Positions 1-9,369 of a DNA stretch of 64,000 nt are shown in pieces. Numbering within the stretch: the stretch's first letter is position 1; each line of letters begins with the position of its first letter. The translations under genes and the position numbers were made by a program. The stretch spans positions 62,001 to 126,000 of the forward strand of contig NZ_JBCDNA010000002.1 in assembly GCF_038433205.1 (NCBI RefSeq). The letters run 5' to 3'. Source of the stretch: Lutimonas vermicola (GTDB lineage Bacteria > Bacteroidota > Bacteroidia > Flavobacteriales > Flavobacteriaceae). The notes below the pieces were generated by a model. The model was not told the origin of the DNA, searched no databases, and saw nothing but the letters and a program-made list of their open reading frames with translations.

Positions 1-2057
1 TGTCTCCTAACCCTGAAATTGGTCAGAATGTCAAAACTTCAATGCCCATGATTGTGGCAGAAGAACTTGATGCTGACTGGAAGAATGTCATTGTAGAACA
101 AGCTCCTTTGAATACAGACCTTTTTACCCGTCAACTCGCCGGAGGAAGCCAGTCTATCCGTCAAGGTTGGGAAAGTCTTAGAATGGCAGGGGCTTCTGCA
201 AGACAAATGCTCAAGGAAGCAGCCGCTCAGCAATGGCAGGTTCCCGTGGAAGAAATTACGACTGATAACGGTATGTTGTCTCATCAGGGCAGCGGCAATT
301 CAGCTGGTTTTGGAGAAATGGCTTCGGCTGCTTCAAAAATACCTGTCCCTGAAGAAGTAACCCTTAAAAGCTTAAAAGACTTTAAAATTATTAGAACATC
401 AAGAAAAAATGTGGACGGTCCCAAGATTGTTACCGGTCAACCCCTTTATGGTTTGGATTACCATCGCGAAGGAATGCTGATTGCAATGATAGCACATCCT
501 CCTGCTTTTGGTATGAAACTAAAAACGGTCGATGATTCAGTCGCAAAGTCAATGCCCGGTATAAAAGATGTGTTTACGATAAAAACCTTTAATGACGACT
601 ATAAAAGAAGTGCCTTTGACAACAGTGCTTTCACTGATCTTGTCGTCGTGGTTGGGAATACGACCTGGGAAGCCATGAACGCAAAAAAAGCTTTAAAAAT
701 TGAATGGGAAATGGCTCCCGATATTCATCTTGACATGGATCTTTTTGGCAGGCAAATGAGTGTTCACTTTCCGGCAGGGCTCGAAAATACTGATACACAT
801 AAGGCCCAGATGGCTGAATTAAATAAAAAACCCGGGAAAACCGTGCGCAAAGATGGTGACCCGATAAAGGCTTTCAAAAACGCTTCCAAAATTATTGAGC
901 GTAGCTATTCCTGTCCGTTTCTGGCGCATAATTGTATGGAACCGATGAATTTCTTTGCCGACGTAACCGAAGATAAAGCAGAATTGGCAGGCCCTGTTCA
1001 AACCCCTGAATTCATGGAGAAAAGTGCGGCTGAGCGATTGGGATTGCCACTTGAAAAAGTCGATATTCAAATGACGCGAATGGGTGGAGGTTTTGGCCGA
1101 AGACTTTATGGTCATTTTCTTACTGAAGCCGCTGTCATCTCTCAGAAAATAAAAGCACCTGTTAAACTCGTTTATACCCGTGAAGACGATATGACCCATG
1201 GCACCTATCGACCGGCATATAATGCCCTTTACAGAGCAGCCCTGGATGAAAACAATAATCTTGTTGCATTCCATGTAAGAACCGGAGGTATTCCAGAAAG
1301 CCCTTTATCTGCTAACCGATTCCCTGCAGGAGCCGTCGATCATTATCTGGCTGAAGACTGGACCATTGACTCTAACATTACGACAGGTGCATTTCGGGCT
1401 CCCAGATCGAATTTTATTGCTGGTGCAGAACAATCCTTTCTCGATGAAGTTGCAGAGGAAGCTGGAAAAGACCCTATAGAATTCAGGCTTGAACTGTTGG
1501 CACGTGCCAAATCAAATCCAGTTGGGGAAAGAAATGATTACGAGGCTGAACGCTATGCCGGAGTACTTGAATTGGTAAAAGAAAAATCGAATTGGGGAAA
1601 GGAGCAAGCTAACCTTAGCAGAGGTGTTTCGGCTTACTTCTGCCACAATAGTTATGTGGCCCAGGTATTGGATATGGTCATGGTAAATGGGGCTCCTGTT
1701 GTAGAAAAAGTCTATTGTGCCATTGATTGTGGCATTGTAGTGAATCCTGACGCCGCAACAAATCTTGCCGAAGGTGGCGTGGTGGACGGTATTGGCCATG
1801 CGATGTACAGCGAACTCACCATAAAAGATGGTGTCCCTGAACAAAATAATTTTGACAAATACAAACTGATCAGACACAGCGAAGCGCCGAAGTCTATCGA
1901 GGTCCATTTTGTTAAAAACGATGTTGATCCCACCGGCCTTGGCGAGCCTCCGTTTCCTCCAATCATGGGAGCCGTGGCCAATGCACTGTATAAGGCAACC
2001 GGTAAACGTTTTTACGATCAACCTTTTATGGGCAGCAGTTCTAAGGTATTGGGATAA
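1..2057 (+). CDS. Molybdopterin-binding large subunit, xanthine dehydrogenase/IorB family (5' partial)
   Basis: The reading frame is already open at base 3, so the gene starts before the window; the first internal ATG is at 42. The visible part resembles the large molybdopterin subunit of the isoquinoline 1-oxidoreductase/aldehyde oxidase group, which hydroxylates aldehydes or N-heterocycles together with a small 2Fe-2S subunit. Seen: the SPNPEIGQ stretch just upstream of the ATG at 42, a hammerhead-like segment (about residues 145-180 counted from that ATG), the glycine-rich GGGFGRR motif (near 350), and GLGEPPFPP near the C terminus, whose Glu (about 635) fits the catalytic Glu of the family. 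The N-terminal signal region and the partner subunit lie outside. The substrate cannot be predicted. The family call is firm. Confidence 0.88.
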   Translation, partial: SPNPEIGQNVKTSMPMIVAEELDADWKNVIVEQAPLNTDLFTRQLAGGSQSIRQGWESLRMAGASARQMLKEAAAQQWQVPVEEITTDNGMLSHQGSGNSAGFGEMASAASKIPVPEEVTLKSLKDFKIIRTSRKNVDGPKIVTGQPLYGLDYHREGMLIAMIAHPPAFGMKLKTVDDSVAKSMPGIKDVFTIKTFNDDYKRSAFDNSAFTDLVVVVGNTTWEAMNAKKALKIEWEMAPDIHLDMDLFGRQMSVHFPAGLENTDTHKAQMAELNKKPGKTVRKDGDPIKAFKNASKIIERSYSCPFLAHNCMEPMNFFADVTEDKAELAGPVQTPEFMEKSAAERLGLPLEKVDIQMTRMGGGFGRRLYGHFLTEAAVISQKIKAPVKLVYTREDDMTHGTYRPAYNALYRAALDENNNLVAFHVRTGGIPESPLSANRFPAGAVDHYLAEDWTIDSNITTGAFRAPRSNFIAGAEQSFLDEVAEEAGKDPIEFRLELLARAKSNPVGERNDYEAERYAGVLELVKEKSNWGKEQANLSRGVSAYFCHNSYVAQVLDMVMVNGAPVVEKVYCAIDCGIVVNPDAATNLAEGGVVDGIGHAMYSELTIKDGVPEQNNFDKYKLIRHSEAPKSIEVHFVKNDVDPTGLGEPPFPPIMGAVANALYKATGKRFYDQPFMGSSSKVLG

Positions 2058-2158
2058 ACTCTCTGGAACTTAAAAACTTAAATGATATAACAGTATCTTG
2101 GATATATATGGAATAAATTATATCCGTTAACACTAAAGGTTTTTAAGTGGGAATATTT

Positions 2159-2956
2159 TTATATTTTTGAAGGAAATAGTTTTTTCTCCATCACAAATGT
2201 AAGCCCCACGCTCAGGCTTGAAGTGAATTCACTTTTTCCCAATGGATTTACATTGTTATAAAAATAATTGAATAAGGTAGAGACCTTAAAATTTCCAAGG
2301 AGGGGTACCTCAGCCTTAAATTGCTCGAGTACCCTGAAATTACTGATATCGGCGTATAGTGGCTGAAAATAAACAGTGTTCACCAGTTGAAGCTCAGACT
2401 TGGGTAACCTCAGTGCTAGTGAAACATATGAACTGTTTCTATGGTTATAATAATTTTGATTTACCTCATCACTTACTTCCTTTTCATACATATAAGAATT
2501 ACCCAAATAGGCCTGAAAAACATCATTGCTTGCTAATTTATAACGCAACCCAAGCCCTACCAGATTTCTTGAATTAATTGAAAGTAAGGCGTTGTTCTGG
2601 TCCTGAATAAAGGCCTCCAGTCTTAATTTCTCACTTTCACCCAGTTTTCTATTATATCTAAAATGAATAAACCAGCCGTTCTGAAAATCCTGATCTTGAC
2701 TTCTTATCAGTTCAGAATTCCCGGAAAAGAAAAAAGTATTCTTTAAGTTTTTGGTTTTATATTGGGTATTGAGGCTCAGGTTAAAACGATAAATATAGGT
2801 TCCATCGGTATTTGAATAATTAAAAAGGAAATCAGAGTTCAATACAAATCTGGTACTGTCAGTTTGCATTCTTATAGATTCAACATTCACAAGTTGGGCT
2901 TGCACAGAGCATGCGATAAAAAATAAAAAAAAGCCTGCTTTAATTTTACTGGTCAT
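2159..2956 (-). CDS. DUF481-like outer-membrane beta-barrel protein
   Basis: About 265 residues. The ATG at 2956 gives MTSKIKAG followed by a hydrophobic stretch and a VQAQ cleavage site; the frame stays open to 3013, but that version puts 19 extra residues before the signal peptide. The mature protein is a run of short amphipathic beta strands with alternating aromatics and polar turns, typical of an 8-14 stranded barrel, and resembles the DUF481 (YdiY-like) proteins of Bacteroidota. No catalytic motif is visible and the function is unknown. It converges with the molybdenum enzyme and stands alone. Confidence 0.7.
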   Translation of the reverse strand: MTSKIKAGFFLFFIACSVQAQLVNVESIRMQTDSTRFVLNSDFLFNYSNTDGTYIYRFNLSLNTQYKTKNLKNTFFFSGNSELIRSQDQDFQNGWFIHFRYNRKLGESEKLRLEAFIQDQNNALLSINSRNLVGLGLRYKLASNDVFQAYLGNSYMYEKEVSDEVNQNYYNHRNSSYVSLALRLPKSELQLVNTVYFQPLYADISNFRVLEQFKAEVPLLGNFKVSTLFNYFYNNVNPLGKSEFTSSLSVGLTFVMEKKLFPSKI

Positions 2957-3190
2957 CTTTAATTTACACGACATATACAATTTGAAAGTGGTTAAAAGAA
3001 TACCAATGTACAAAACCTAAACATATTACCGCTCATCAATCATTAAAAGCAGAAATTTACAAAGCTTTCAAATCTTTGGGTAACTTTACTACAGTTTTTT
3101 TTACTAAAAAACCTTGACATACAAAGACTTACACCTCCGCAGCTCGCAGTTCAGCTCAATTTAAACCTGAGAATATCCAGAAGTTCTCGC

Positions 3191-4567
3191 TTATTTGTTT
3201 CTCCTGGCTTCAAGGTCAGTAGTTACCCTCTCCATAAAAACATCCGTAAGTTTATAAAGCAACAAGACCAGAGCCGAGAGCAGTGCCCCTACTGCAGGAT
3301 AAATACTAATCATAAGTCTTATTCCTTTTAAAGATTCTGAGGTTTGCTCAGCATTGGCTTCAAATCCGTAAGCTGCCAACAACCAGCCTGTAATTGCTCC
3401 TCCAAGGGTCCATCCCATTTTCTGAGACATGGAAGAAGAAGAAAATACCAGTCCCGTTGCCCTTCTTCCTGTTTTCCATTCAGAATAATCTGCAATATCG
3501 GCATACATAGACCATATCAAGGGCAAAACTATTCCTGCCGATAAGCCTATTACAATATTTAGCCCAAAAATCATACTCACCGAATTTGGGTCTACAAAAT
3601 AGAAGATTGCACTGAACACACATGCCACCAGCATGGCCCCGATAAAAGTAATCTTTTTTCCAAATTTTGCCGATAACGGTTTGGCCAGCAAGACCCCCAA
3701 TAAATTGGTCACCAGCCAAAGCGTCATATACGCACCGGCCAGTTTATCCCATTGAACAGCTCCAAAAAAGGGCAAATCCTGATCTTTGACAAAATATTTG
3801 AAATAATACATGATACTTCCATCCCTTAGGGAGTTAAAGATCAGCACTGAGATTCCGGCGCCCAACATGATGAACCATTGGTTGTTTTTAGCCAGGTCCT
3901 TCAGGTCTTTTGCAATGGATGACTTCTCTTCCAAAGGTTTCACCCTTTCTTTGGTCCATAAAAAAGTCAAGATAAAAAAGAATGCTGCCACCACTGCATA
4001 GATCGCAACGGTAAACTGATAGCTTTGTGCATCGTCGGATCCTGAATTTTTAAAGAAGTCCAGCAAATAGGGAACAGTGGCTGTCATAAAAATACCGCCA
4101 GAATAAGCCCCTATAAACCTGAAAGAAGCAAGGGAGGTCCTTTCTTTTGTATCAGAGGTCATCACACCCATTAAAGAAGAATAGGGTACGTTAATTGCCG
4201 TATAGACCATCATCATTAATGTATAAGTAACATAAGCATAGATCAACTTCCCGGAAGGCCCAAGGTCGGGGGTAGAAAAAGTTAAGACACCTATGACACC
4301 AAAAGGGATGGCTACCCATAACAAATAGGGCCTGAATTTGCCCATACGCGTCTTGGTTCGATCTGAAATTATTCCCATGATAGGGTCGTTTAAACCATCC
4401 CATAAACGCGTCAACAAAAACATGGTTCCTACAGAGGCAGGCGATAACTCGACCACATCTGTATAATAGATCATCAAAAACATCGAAAACAACTTCCAAA
4501 ACATGGACGAAGCGAAATCTCCAAATCCGTAACCTACTTTTTCTTTAAACTTGATATTGTCGCTCAA
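3191..4567 (-). CDS. GPH-family sugar:cation symporter (manno-oligosaccharide uptake, inferred)
   Basis: A 458-residue polytopic protein with about 12 hydrophobic segments. The signature of the glycoside-pentoside-hexuronide (MelB-like) family is present: DGLNDPIMG followed by DRTKTRMGKFRPYLLW in the loop between TM2 and TM3. The start is a TTG at 4567 whose TTGA overlaps the TGA of the epimerase gene by 4 bp, implying translational coupling; the next Met is 22 residues in, inside TM1. It is the last gene of the mannan operon, and the known Bacteroides fragilis arrangement of mannanase, transporter, epimerase and phosphorylase suggests that it carries beta-1,4-mannobiose. The substrate is inferred from context only. 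Confidence 0.9.
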   Translation of the reverse strand: MSDNIKFKEKVGYGFGDFASSMFWKLFSMFLMIYYTDVVELSPASVGTMFLLTRLWDGLNDPIMGIISDRTKTRMGKFRPYLLWVAIPFGVIGVLTFSTPDLGPSGKLIYAYVTYTLMMMVYTAINVPYSSLMGVMTSDTKERTSLASFRFIGAYSGGIFMTATVPYLLDFFKNSGSDDAQSYQFTVAIYAVVAAFFFILTFLWTKERVKPLEEKSSIAKDLKDLAKNNQWFIMLGAGISVLIFNSLRDGSIMYYFKYFVKDQDLPFFGAVQWDKLAGAYMTLWLVTNLLGVLLAKPLSAKFGKKITFIGAMLVACVFSAIFYFVDPNSVSMIFGLNIVIGLSAGIVLPLIWSMYADIADYSEWKTGRRATGLVFSSSSMSQKMGWTLGGAITGWLLAAYGFEANAEQTSESLKGIRLMISIYPAVGALLSALVLLLYKLTDVFMERVTTDLEARRNK

Positions 4568-5796
4568 AACACTTGAATTTGTTTATCTATTCTTTCAATA
4601 AGTTCCATAAGGGCCCTGCCATTGTGATAGGGGCCTTTCCAGAACCCCACTTTATCTTCAGAATTAATCGGTTGGTTGTGCTCATCTACGCGCCAAAACC
4701 ATTCTCCATTTTTTTCATCCTTTATAAAGTATTTAATGAAGGTCCAGAGCAGTTCAACCTCCTGAATATAACTCTTATTGCCATCCAACTCAAAGGCGTC
4801 CATAAACCCCACCATGCCTTCAGCCTGACACCACCAATGCTTGTGTTTGTCAAGCAAGGCTCCGTGCCTCTCATAAAAAATGGAACCATCCTTGTCGAGC
4901 CCCTCTTTTTTTGTAGCTTCAACTAATAATCTTGTTATCGAATGAACTCTACCCTCTATCGCTCCCTTATTGATCGCCATACTTGCTTCATTCATCAACC
5001 AGGCCGCCTCTATATCATGCCCAAAAGAGACTTCTTCAAATTGAGACTTCCAGTCAAGACTGAAAAAGAGCTTGAGATGATTTGTATTTGAATTGAATAT
5101 TTTTTGGCAAAAAATCTGTAAAAGCGACGCTATAGACGTTTTTAATTTTTCATCGGGCCATACCCTGTAAAGATTTGTATATGGCTCAAGAATATGCAAA
5201 TGTGTATTCATCGATTTAGGGGTATTCAGGTCTTTCTCACTCAGCCTGACATCATCCATTGCCTTCCAATCATCCGTCAAAGCTTCTACATAGCCACCAA
5301 ATTTAGATTCCCAAAATTTCGTTTCAAGTATAGCATATAATTCTTTGGCATAGCTAAGGCTTTCCTCGTTACCTGTAGCCCGGTAAAATTCGGAAAATGC
5401 ATAAAGGCCAAATCCCTGGGCATAAGCCTGCTTTTTGGTACTTATAGGAGTCCCGGTAACGTCAAGATCCCAATACAGGCCTCCATTGACAGGGTCCCAG
5501 AAGTATTGCCTTACATAATCATAGGCCTGTGCTGCCAGCAACCTGTACGAATCTTTACCGGTTGTTCTGTAGGCCGCAGAAAAAGTCCAAAGTATCCTTG
5601 TATTAAGAATGCAGCCTTTACTCGCCTTTGGATCTATTTGTCCAAAATGATCCATCTTGCCAATGAATCCCCCATGTGTTTCATCAATACATTTTGTTGC
5701 CCAAAATTCGAGCAGATTTGTCAATTCCTTAGAAAAATCACTCTGTAAATGAACAAGGATCTCGTTAAGGTTCCTGTTTGTATCAGCGTTGGTCAT
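4564..5796 (-). CDS. AGE-family 2-epimerase, probably mannobiose 2-epimerase
   Basis: A 410-residue (alpha/alpha)6-barrel protein without a signal peptide. It aligns by eye with cellobiose/mannobiose 2-epimerases: MNTHLHILE (H199, H201), SFGHDIEAAW (H260) and GPYHNGRA (H391). The last two sit almost exactly where the catalytic His pair lies in the Rhodothermus marinus enzyme. Expected reaction: beta-1,4-mannobiose to mannosyl-glucose, the substrate of the adjacent GH130. Encoded 8 bp after the GH130 stop and overlapping the transporter, so it is clearly operonic. Cellobiose epimerase activity is the alternative, but the GH26 and GH130 neighbours favour mannobiose. Confidence 0.9.
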   Translation of the reverse strand: MTNADTNRNLNEILVHLQSDFSKELTNLLEFWATKCIDETHGGFIGKMDHFGQIDPKASKGCILNTRILWTFSAAYRTTGKDSYRLLAAQAYDYVRQYFWDPVNGGLYWDLDVTGTPISTKKQAYAQGFGLYAFSEFYRATGNEESLSYAKELYAILETKFWESKFGGYVEALTDDWKAMDDVRLSEKDLNTPKSMNTHLHILEPYTNLYRVWPDEKLKTSIASLLQIFCQKIFNSNTNHLKLFFSLDWKSQFEEVSFGHDIEAAWLMNEASMAINKGAIEGRVHSITRLLVEATKKEGLDKDGSIFYERHGALLDKHKHWWCQAEGMVGFMDAFELDGNKSYIQEVELLWTFIKYFIKDEKNGEWFWRVDEHNQPINSEDKVGFWKGPYHNGRALMELIERIDKQIQVF

Positions 5797-5804
5797 TGAT
5801 CTGT

Positions 5805-7004
5805 TTAAGTATTATTTATATGTTTCATCTTAAACTTATTGTTCTTTTCAATAAGTTCGTTGATCGCCCGGACCGACAAATGTGAATGCAACTTATCTTC
5901 AGGTGAATTTATACAGTAATCTACTAATTGTTCAACACTTGAGGTTGCAACATGCATCCTGGTATCTGAAGATGCATAGTAAATATACACTTTAGCATCA
6001 TCATCTTTGATCCATCCATTCGAAAATACTACATTTGAAACATCTCCCACCCTTTCTTCCTTCAAAGGAGCGATTAGATGTCCATGAGGCTTGTAAATCA
6101 CCTTCCAGGGTTCCTTAAGGTCGGTCATGAACAAATAAAGGGTGTATCGCAGACCTGCCGCGGTGTTCCTCACTCCATGTGCCAAATGTAACCATCCTTG
6201 TTCAGTTTTGATCGGTGCAGGGCCCAATCCGTTTTTCACTTCATAAATTGTATGATAGGTTTTGGCATCAACGATCAACTCCTCTTTTACCTCAGGGTTT
6301 TCTATTGAATCCGAAAGACCAAAACCAATTCCTCCGCCTTTTCCCGTATCGATAAAACCGTCTTGAGGGCGTGTAAAGAATGCGTATTTATGATCGATCA
6401 AATGAGGGAATAAAACGACATTTCGTTGCTGACCAGTGGTTGAGATCAGATCAGGTAATCGCTCCCATGTCTTTAGATCCTTGGTTCGCACAATTCCCGC
6501 TTCGGCCATGGCAGTCGACGTATCACCCTGGGGAGCATTAGGATCTTTTCTTTCGGTGCAAAATACGCCATAGATCCAACCATCATCATGTTGGGTCAAC
6601 CGCATATCATAGACATTTGTATCCCATTTATCAGTTTGGGGGATAGAAACAGGCCGGTCCCAGAATCTGAAGTTATCAATACCATTTTCACTTTCGGCAG
6701 CCGCAAAGAACGACTTGCGGTCATTTCCTTCCACCCTGCATAATAAAATATACTTACCATTTATTTTAATAGCCCCCGCATTAAAAACAGCATTAAACCC
6801 AATGCGTTCCATAAAAAAAGGATTCGTTTCGGGGTTCATATCAAAACGCCATGTCAAAGGTATATGATCCCTTGTTAAAATCGGATTCTCGTATCTGTTG
6901 TAGATGCCATTAGTGCTAAAAACACTTATATTCTCTTTTTCTAAAAGCGCAACATGGTCTTTTAAAATTTGCGTATACCGCTGTTTAAAATCAATTTGAT
7001 CCAT
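5805..7004 (-). CDS. GH130 phosphorylase, probably 4-O-beta-D-mannosyl-D-glucose phosphorylase
   Basis: 399 residues from the ATG at 7004; the frame extends to a TTG at 7028 but the ATG is the better start. No signal peptide, so cytoplasmic. Features of the GH130 five-bladed propeller are clear: RFDMNPETNPF, NAGAIKINGKYILLCRVEG, and NVYDMRLTQ, where D133 matches the proton-donor Asp of characterised mannosylglucose phosphorylases. Expected reaction: mannosyl-glucose plus phosphate to mannose-1-phosphate plus glucose, completing the mannanase-epimerase-phosphorylase route known from Bacteroides fragilis. Length and motifs fit GH130 subfamily 1 rather than the manno-oligosaccharide-specific subfamily 2, but the subfamily was not tested. 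Confidence 0.9.
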   Translation of the reverse strand: MDQIDFKQRYTQILKDHVALLEKENISVFSTNGIYNRYENPILTRDHIPLTWRFDMNPETNPFFMERIGFNAVFNAGAIKINGKYILLCRVEGNDRKSFFAAAESENGIDNFRFWDRPVSIPQTDKWDTNVYDMRLTQHDDGWIYGVFCTERKDPNAPQGDTSTAMAEAGIVRTKDLKTWERLPDLISTTGQQRNVVLFPHLIDHKYAFFTRPQDGFIDTGKGGGIGFGLSDSIENPEVKEELIVDAKTYHTIYEVKNGLGPAPIKTEQGWLHLAHGVRNTAAGLRYTLYLFMTDLKEPWKVIYKPHGHLIAPLKEERVGDVSNVVFSNGWIKDDDAKVYIYYASSDTRMHVATSSVEQLVDYCINSPEDKLHSHLSVRAINELIEKNNKFKMKHINNT

Positions 7005-7053
7005 TGTGGTGTATTCTGTATTTATCAAAACATATGTATTGACCTAGGCCCAT

Positions 7054-8151
7054 TTATTTCATTCTTTTGTAAGCTTCCAATAGTAAAATATTTGGATCGG
7101 CAAGAAATTGCTCTGCATCCTTTGCAGCCTTGTGACCGGGATAAGGGAAAAAATAATGTACTTTCCCGTCATTTCTCCAAACCATCACATAACTAATTTC
7201 CTTTGCAATGATAGGATCAGCCAATAGTTTACCTAATTTGCTCGTATACCAATCTTCCTCTGTCACGTTTTCAAGACCGGTTTCTGTAAATGCCGATAGC
7301 TTTCCTTTTTTATTTGCAGTTTCTATAACGATATGTAATTTACGAATAGCTGCTTCTGTGCTTCCTCCTTTTTTTAAATCCGAATAATTATCTACCCCTA
7401 GAATATCTACATACTGATCACCCGGATACCATTGCAAATAAGTTTCGACTGAATTAAAATTTCGATCGGGCGAATAAGCGACGAGCATCTGCCCAAGACC
7501 CTTCTCAACCCTAAGGTAATTGACGGTAAAGGCAAATAATTGTTTAAATTCTTCAGGTGTGCTTTGTTTGCTTCCCCACCAAAACCATCCCCCGTCCATT
7601 TCGTGCCAGGGCCTGAAGATAAAAGGTATGTGTTGTCCTTTTTTATCTTTAAGGCTGTTAAAAAAGGTTGCGACCTTATCCAGTTGCCTCTTAAAAGCCT
7701 CGTGGTTTTTACCCCCGGGAATAATATGTTTCACAATGATGGCATTTGTATCCCAGGAACTCTCATGAGTAACCGGAGCATAGGGATGCCAGCTAAACGA
7801 ATTGATGCCACCCATTTCATCACCCAAAACAGCGAGATTTTGCATCGTTTCGAAGGGTACACTGTCGAGATTATGTATATGATCGAGTTCTAAGCCTCCC
7901 AATTCCCATCCGAACAAAGCAGGATAATCCCCACTCACTCTTTTTACATCAGATTCCCCAAAAACATATGCCCATCCCACTCCGTAGGCCAGGTCGTCCT
8001 GATGCCCGAATAAAATACCCTGCCCTTTAACAGCATTGAGGTTCTCCAAAATTGCATTCTTCTTTAATACGGTCGAATCCTGTGCCAACAGACACTGAAA
8101 AGTGACCAGCATCGAACACAGGAATATTTTTACATAAGTTTTTAATCGCAT
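7054..8151 (-). CDS. GH26 beta-mannanase, exported
   Basis: 365 residues with a Sec signal peptide (MRLKTYVKIF, hydrophobic core, cut near LLAQ/DS). Clan GH-A barrel with the GH26 hallmarks: FRPWHEMDGGWFWWG supplies the acid/base E184, preceded by the usual His, and SAFTETGLE supplies the probable nucleophile E290; the spacing of about 106 residues is normal for GH26. It should cut beta-1,4-mannan to mannobiose in the periplasm or at the surface. First gene of the operon, 49 bp before GH130. Single domain, with no carbohydrate-binding module and no canonical lipobox. Confidence 0.93.
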   Translation of the reverse strand: MRLKTYVKIFLCSMLVTFQCLLAQDSTVLKKNAILENLNAVKGQGILFGHQDDLAYGVGWAYVFGESDVKRVSGDYPALFGWELGGLELDHIHNLDSVPFETMQNLAVLGDEMGGINSFSWHPYAPVTHESSWDTNAIIVKHIIPGGKNHEAFKRQLDKVATFFNSLKDKKGQHIPFIFRPWHEMDGGWFWWGSKQSTPEEFKQLFAFTVNYLRVEKGLGQMLVAYSPDRNFNSVETYLQWYPGDQYVDILGVDNYSDLKKGGSTEAAIRKLHIVIETANKKGKLSAFTETGLENVTEEDWYTSKLGKLLADPIIAKEISYVMVWRNDGKVHYFFPYPGHKAAKDAEQFLADPNILLLEAYKRMK

Positions 8152-8222
8152 GGCTTATATGAACATGGGTTGTCAACAGCTTTTCCTTAGGTAATACAAG
8201 GAAACCATTACATGATTTTAGT

Positions 8223-8253
8223 CAAATCTAGTCGTTTAGCAGCTTCAAAACAA
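8223..8253 (-). promoter_or_regulatory. Consensus Bacteroidota promoter of the mannan operon
   Basis: Read on the minus strand, TTG (8251-8253) is followed after exactly 20 nt by TAGATTTG (8223-8230), matching the Bacteroidota pattern TTG-N19..21-TAnnTTTG. The leader to the GH26 ATG would be roughly 65 nt. This is the only promoter in the window where I find both elements with proper spacing. The direct repeats of the putative AraC operator lie immediately upstream of the -33 element. Confidence 0.6.
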
Positions 8254-8254
8254 G

Positions 8255-8295
8255 TAGTTTTACAACACAATTCAATACTTTTACAACAAAAGTAT
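8255..8295. promoter_or_regulatory. Putative AraC operator: two 13-bp direct repeats and a palindrome
   Basis: TAGTTTTACAACA (8255-8267) and TACTTTTACAACA (8276-8288) differ at one base and are 21 bp apart, about two helical turns, as for AraC-family half-sites. The distal copy is part of a 21-bp perfect inverted repeat ATACTTTT-ACAAC-AAAAGTAT (8275-8295). The repeats abut the -33 element of the mannan promoter, the usual place for an AraC-type activator. The adjacent AraC gene is the obvious candidate binder (inference). Confidence 0.5.
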
Positions 8296-8369
8296 ATTAG
8301 GTTGTTTGGTAAGAGTAACTAACCCTGCATCATGAGTTGATATTTATTTACGTATTTAGGTCATTGTTT

Positions 8370-9257
8370 ATGAGTGGATTAGAAAAAAATATACACAGAG
8401 AAATAACGCCATTAAAAAAAACAGATTGTTTTTTAGTGTTCGACAGACATCGAAAAGCCTTTAATTATCCAATACATTTCCATCCTGAATTTGAACTTAA
8501 TTATATACATAAAGCAGCGGGAGGAAGACGTGTTGTTGGAGATCATATTGAACAGATTGACGAAAGGGAATTGGTGCTGACCGGTCCAAACGTTTATCAT
8601 GGCTGGCAGAATTTTAAAAATTCGGGAAAAAGAAAGTTTCATGAAATTACCATTCAATTTCCCGATGACGTATTTGATCACGCGCTTTTGGATAGAAATT
8701 TATTAAAGCCGATCAAAGTACTTTTTCAAAATGCAAACAGGGGCGTGCTGTTTTCAAAAGAGACCATCCTGCAAGTCGAAAAAAAGATCCATAGCTTGAG
8801 TAAGACCAATGGCTTTGACAGTTTCTTGCAATTCCAGTCATTACTTTATGACCTCGCTATCTCAAGAGGCCAAACTTTTTTAACCAATATGTCATTTCAG
8901 CACCAAAACGACTTTTATAATAGTGAGCGCATTGAAAAGGTATATCACTTTCTCAAGGAGAATTATCACAGAAAAATCAAAATCGAAGAAGTTGCCGAAT
9001 TGTTAAATATGTCGGTCATTTCGTTAAGCAGGTTGATCAAGCAACGCACCGGAAAGTCGTTTATTGAGTTCCTGATAGAAGTTCGTTTAGGATCTGCCAC
9101 AAGAAGTTTAATTGAAACCAATGACAGCATTTCTGACATCTGTTATGATTGTGGTTTCAACAATATATCAAACTTTAACCGGATCTTTAAAAAATACCAG
9201 AATTGTACTCCCACTGAATTCAGGATCAGTTTTAGCGGTATCAAAAGTGTATATTAA
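8370..9257 (+). CDS. AraC-family transcriptional regulator with cupin sensor domain
   Basis: 295 residues from the ATG at 8370; an upstream in-frame TTG at 8337 is less likely because it adds a hydrophobic, unrelated leader. The N-terminal half has cupin features (YPIHFHPEFELNYI with metal-type His residues, then a GPNVYHGW turn). The last hundred residues form the AraC/XylS double helix-turn-helix: IEEVAELLNMSVISLSRLIK, then ISDICYDCGFNNISNFNRIF and KYQNCTPTEFR. Divergent from the mannan operon with an apparent operator between them, so it probably controls mannan use. The effector is unknown; a mannose-containing sugar is plausible. Confidence 0.9.
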   Translation: MSGLEKNIHREITPLKKTDCFLVFDRHRKAFNYPIHFHPEFELNYIHKAAGGRRVVGDHIEQIDERELVLTGPNVYHGWQNFKNSGKRKFHEITIQFPDDVFDHALLDRNLLKPIKVLFQNANRGVLFSKETILQVEKKIHSLSKTNGFDSFLQFQSLLYDLAISRGQTFLTNMSFQHQNDFYNSERIEKVYHFLKENYHRKIKIEEVAELLNMSVISLSRLIKQRTGKSFIEFLIEVRLGSATRSLIETNDSISDICYDCGFNNISNFNRIFKKYQNCTPTEFRISFSGIKSVY

Positions 9258-9369
9258 TGAAGGACGATTGGCTTATAATTTTCTAATAATCAGTTTGTGA
9301 CAATTAATTTTGTATTTTAGTCACAATTAGAAGCGATCCATTAACTTAAACTTCCTTCTCCGTCACACT

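Noticed and set aside
9292..9320. Promoter of the hybrid kinase operon (TTTG ... TATTTTAG with GTGAC/GTCAC repeats)
   Set aside because: Spacing is about 15 nt instead of 19-21 and the -7 element has a mismatch, so it is not listed as a feature.
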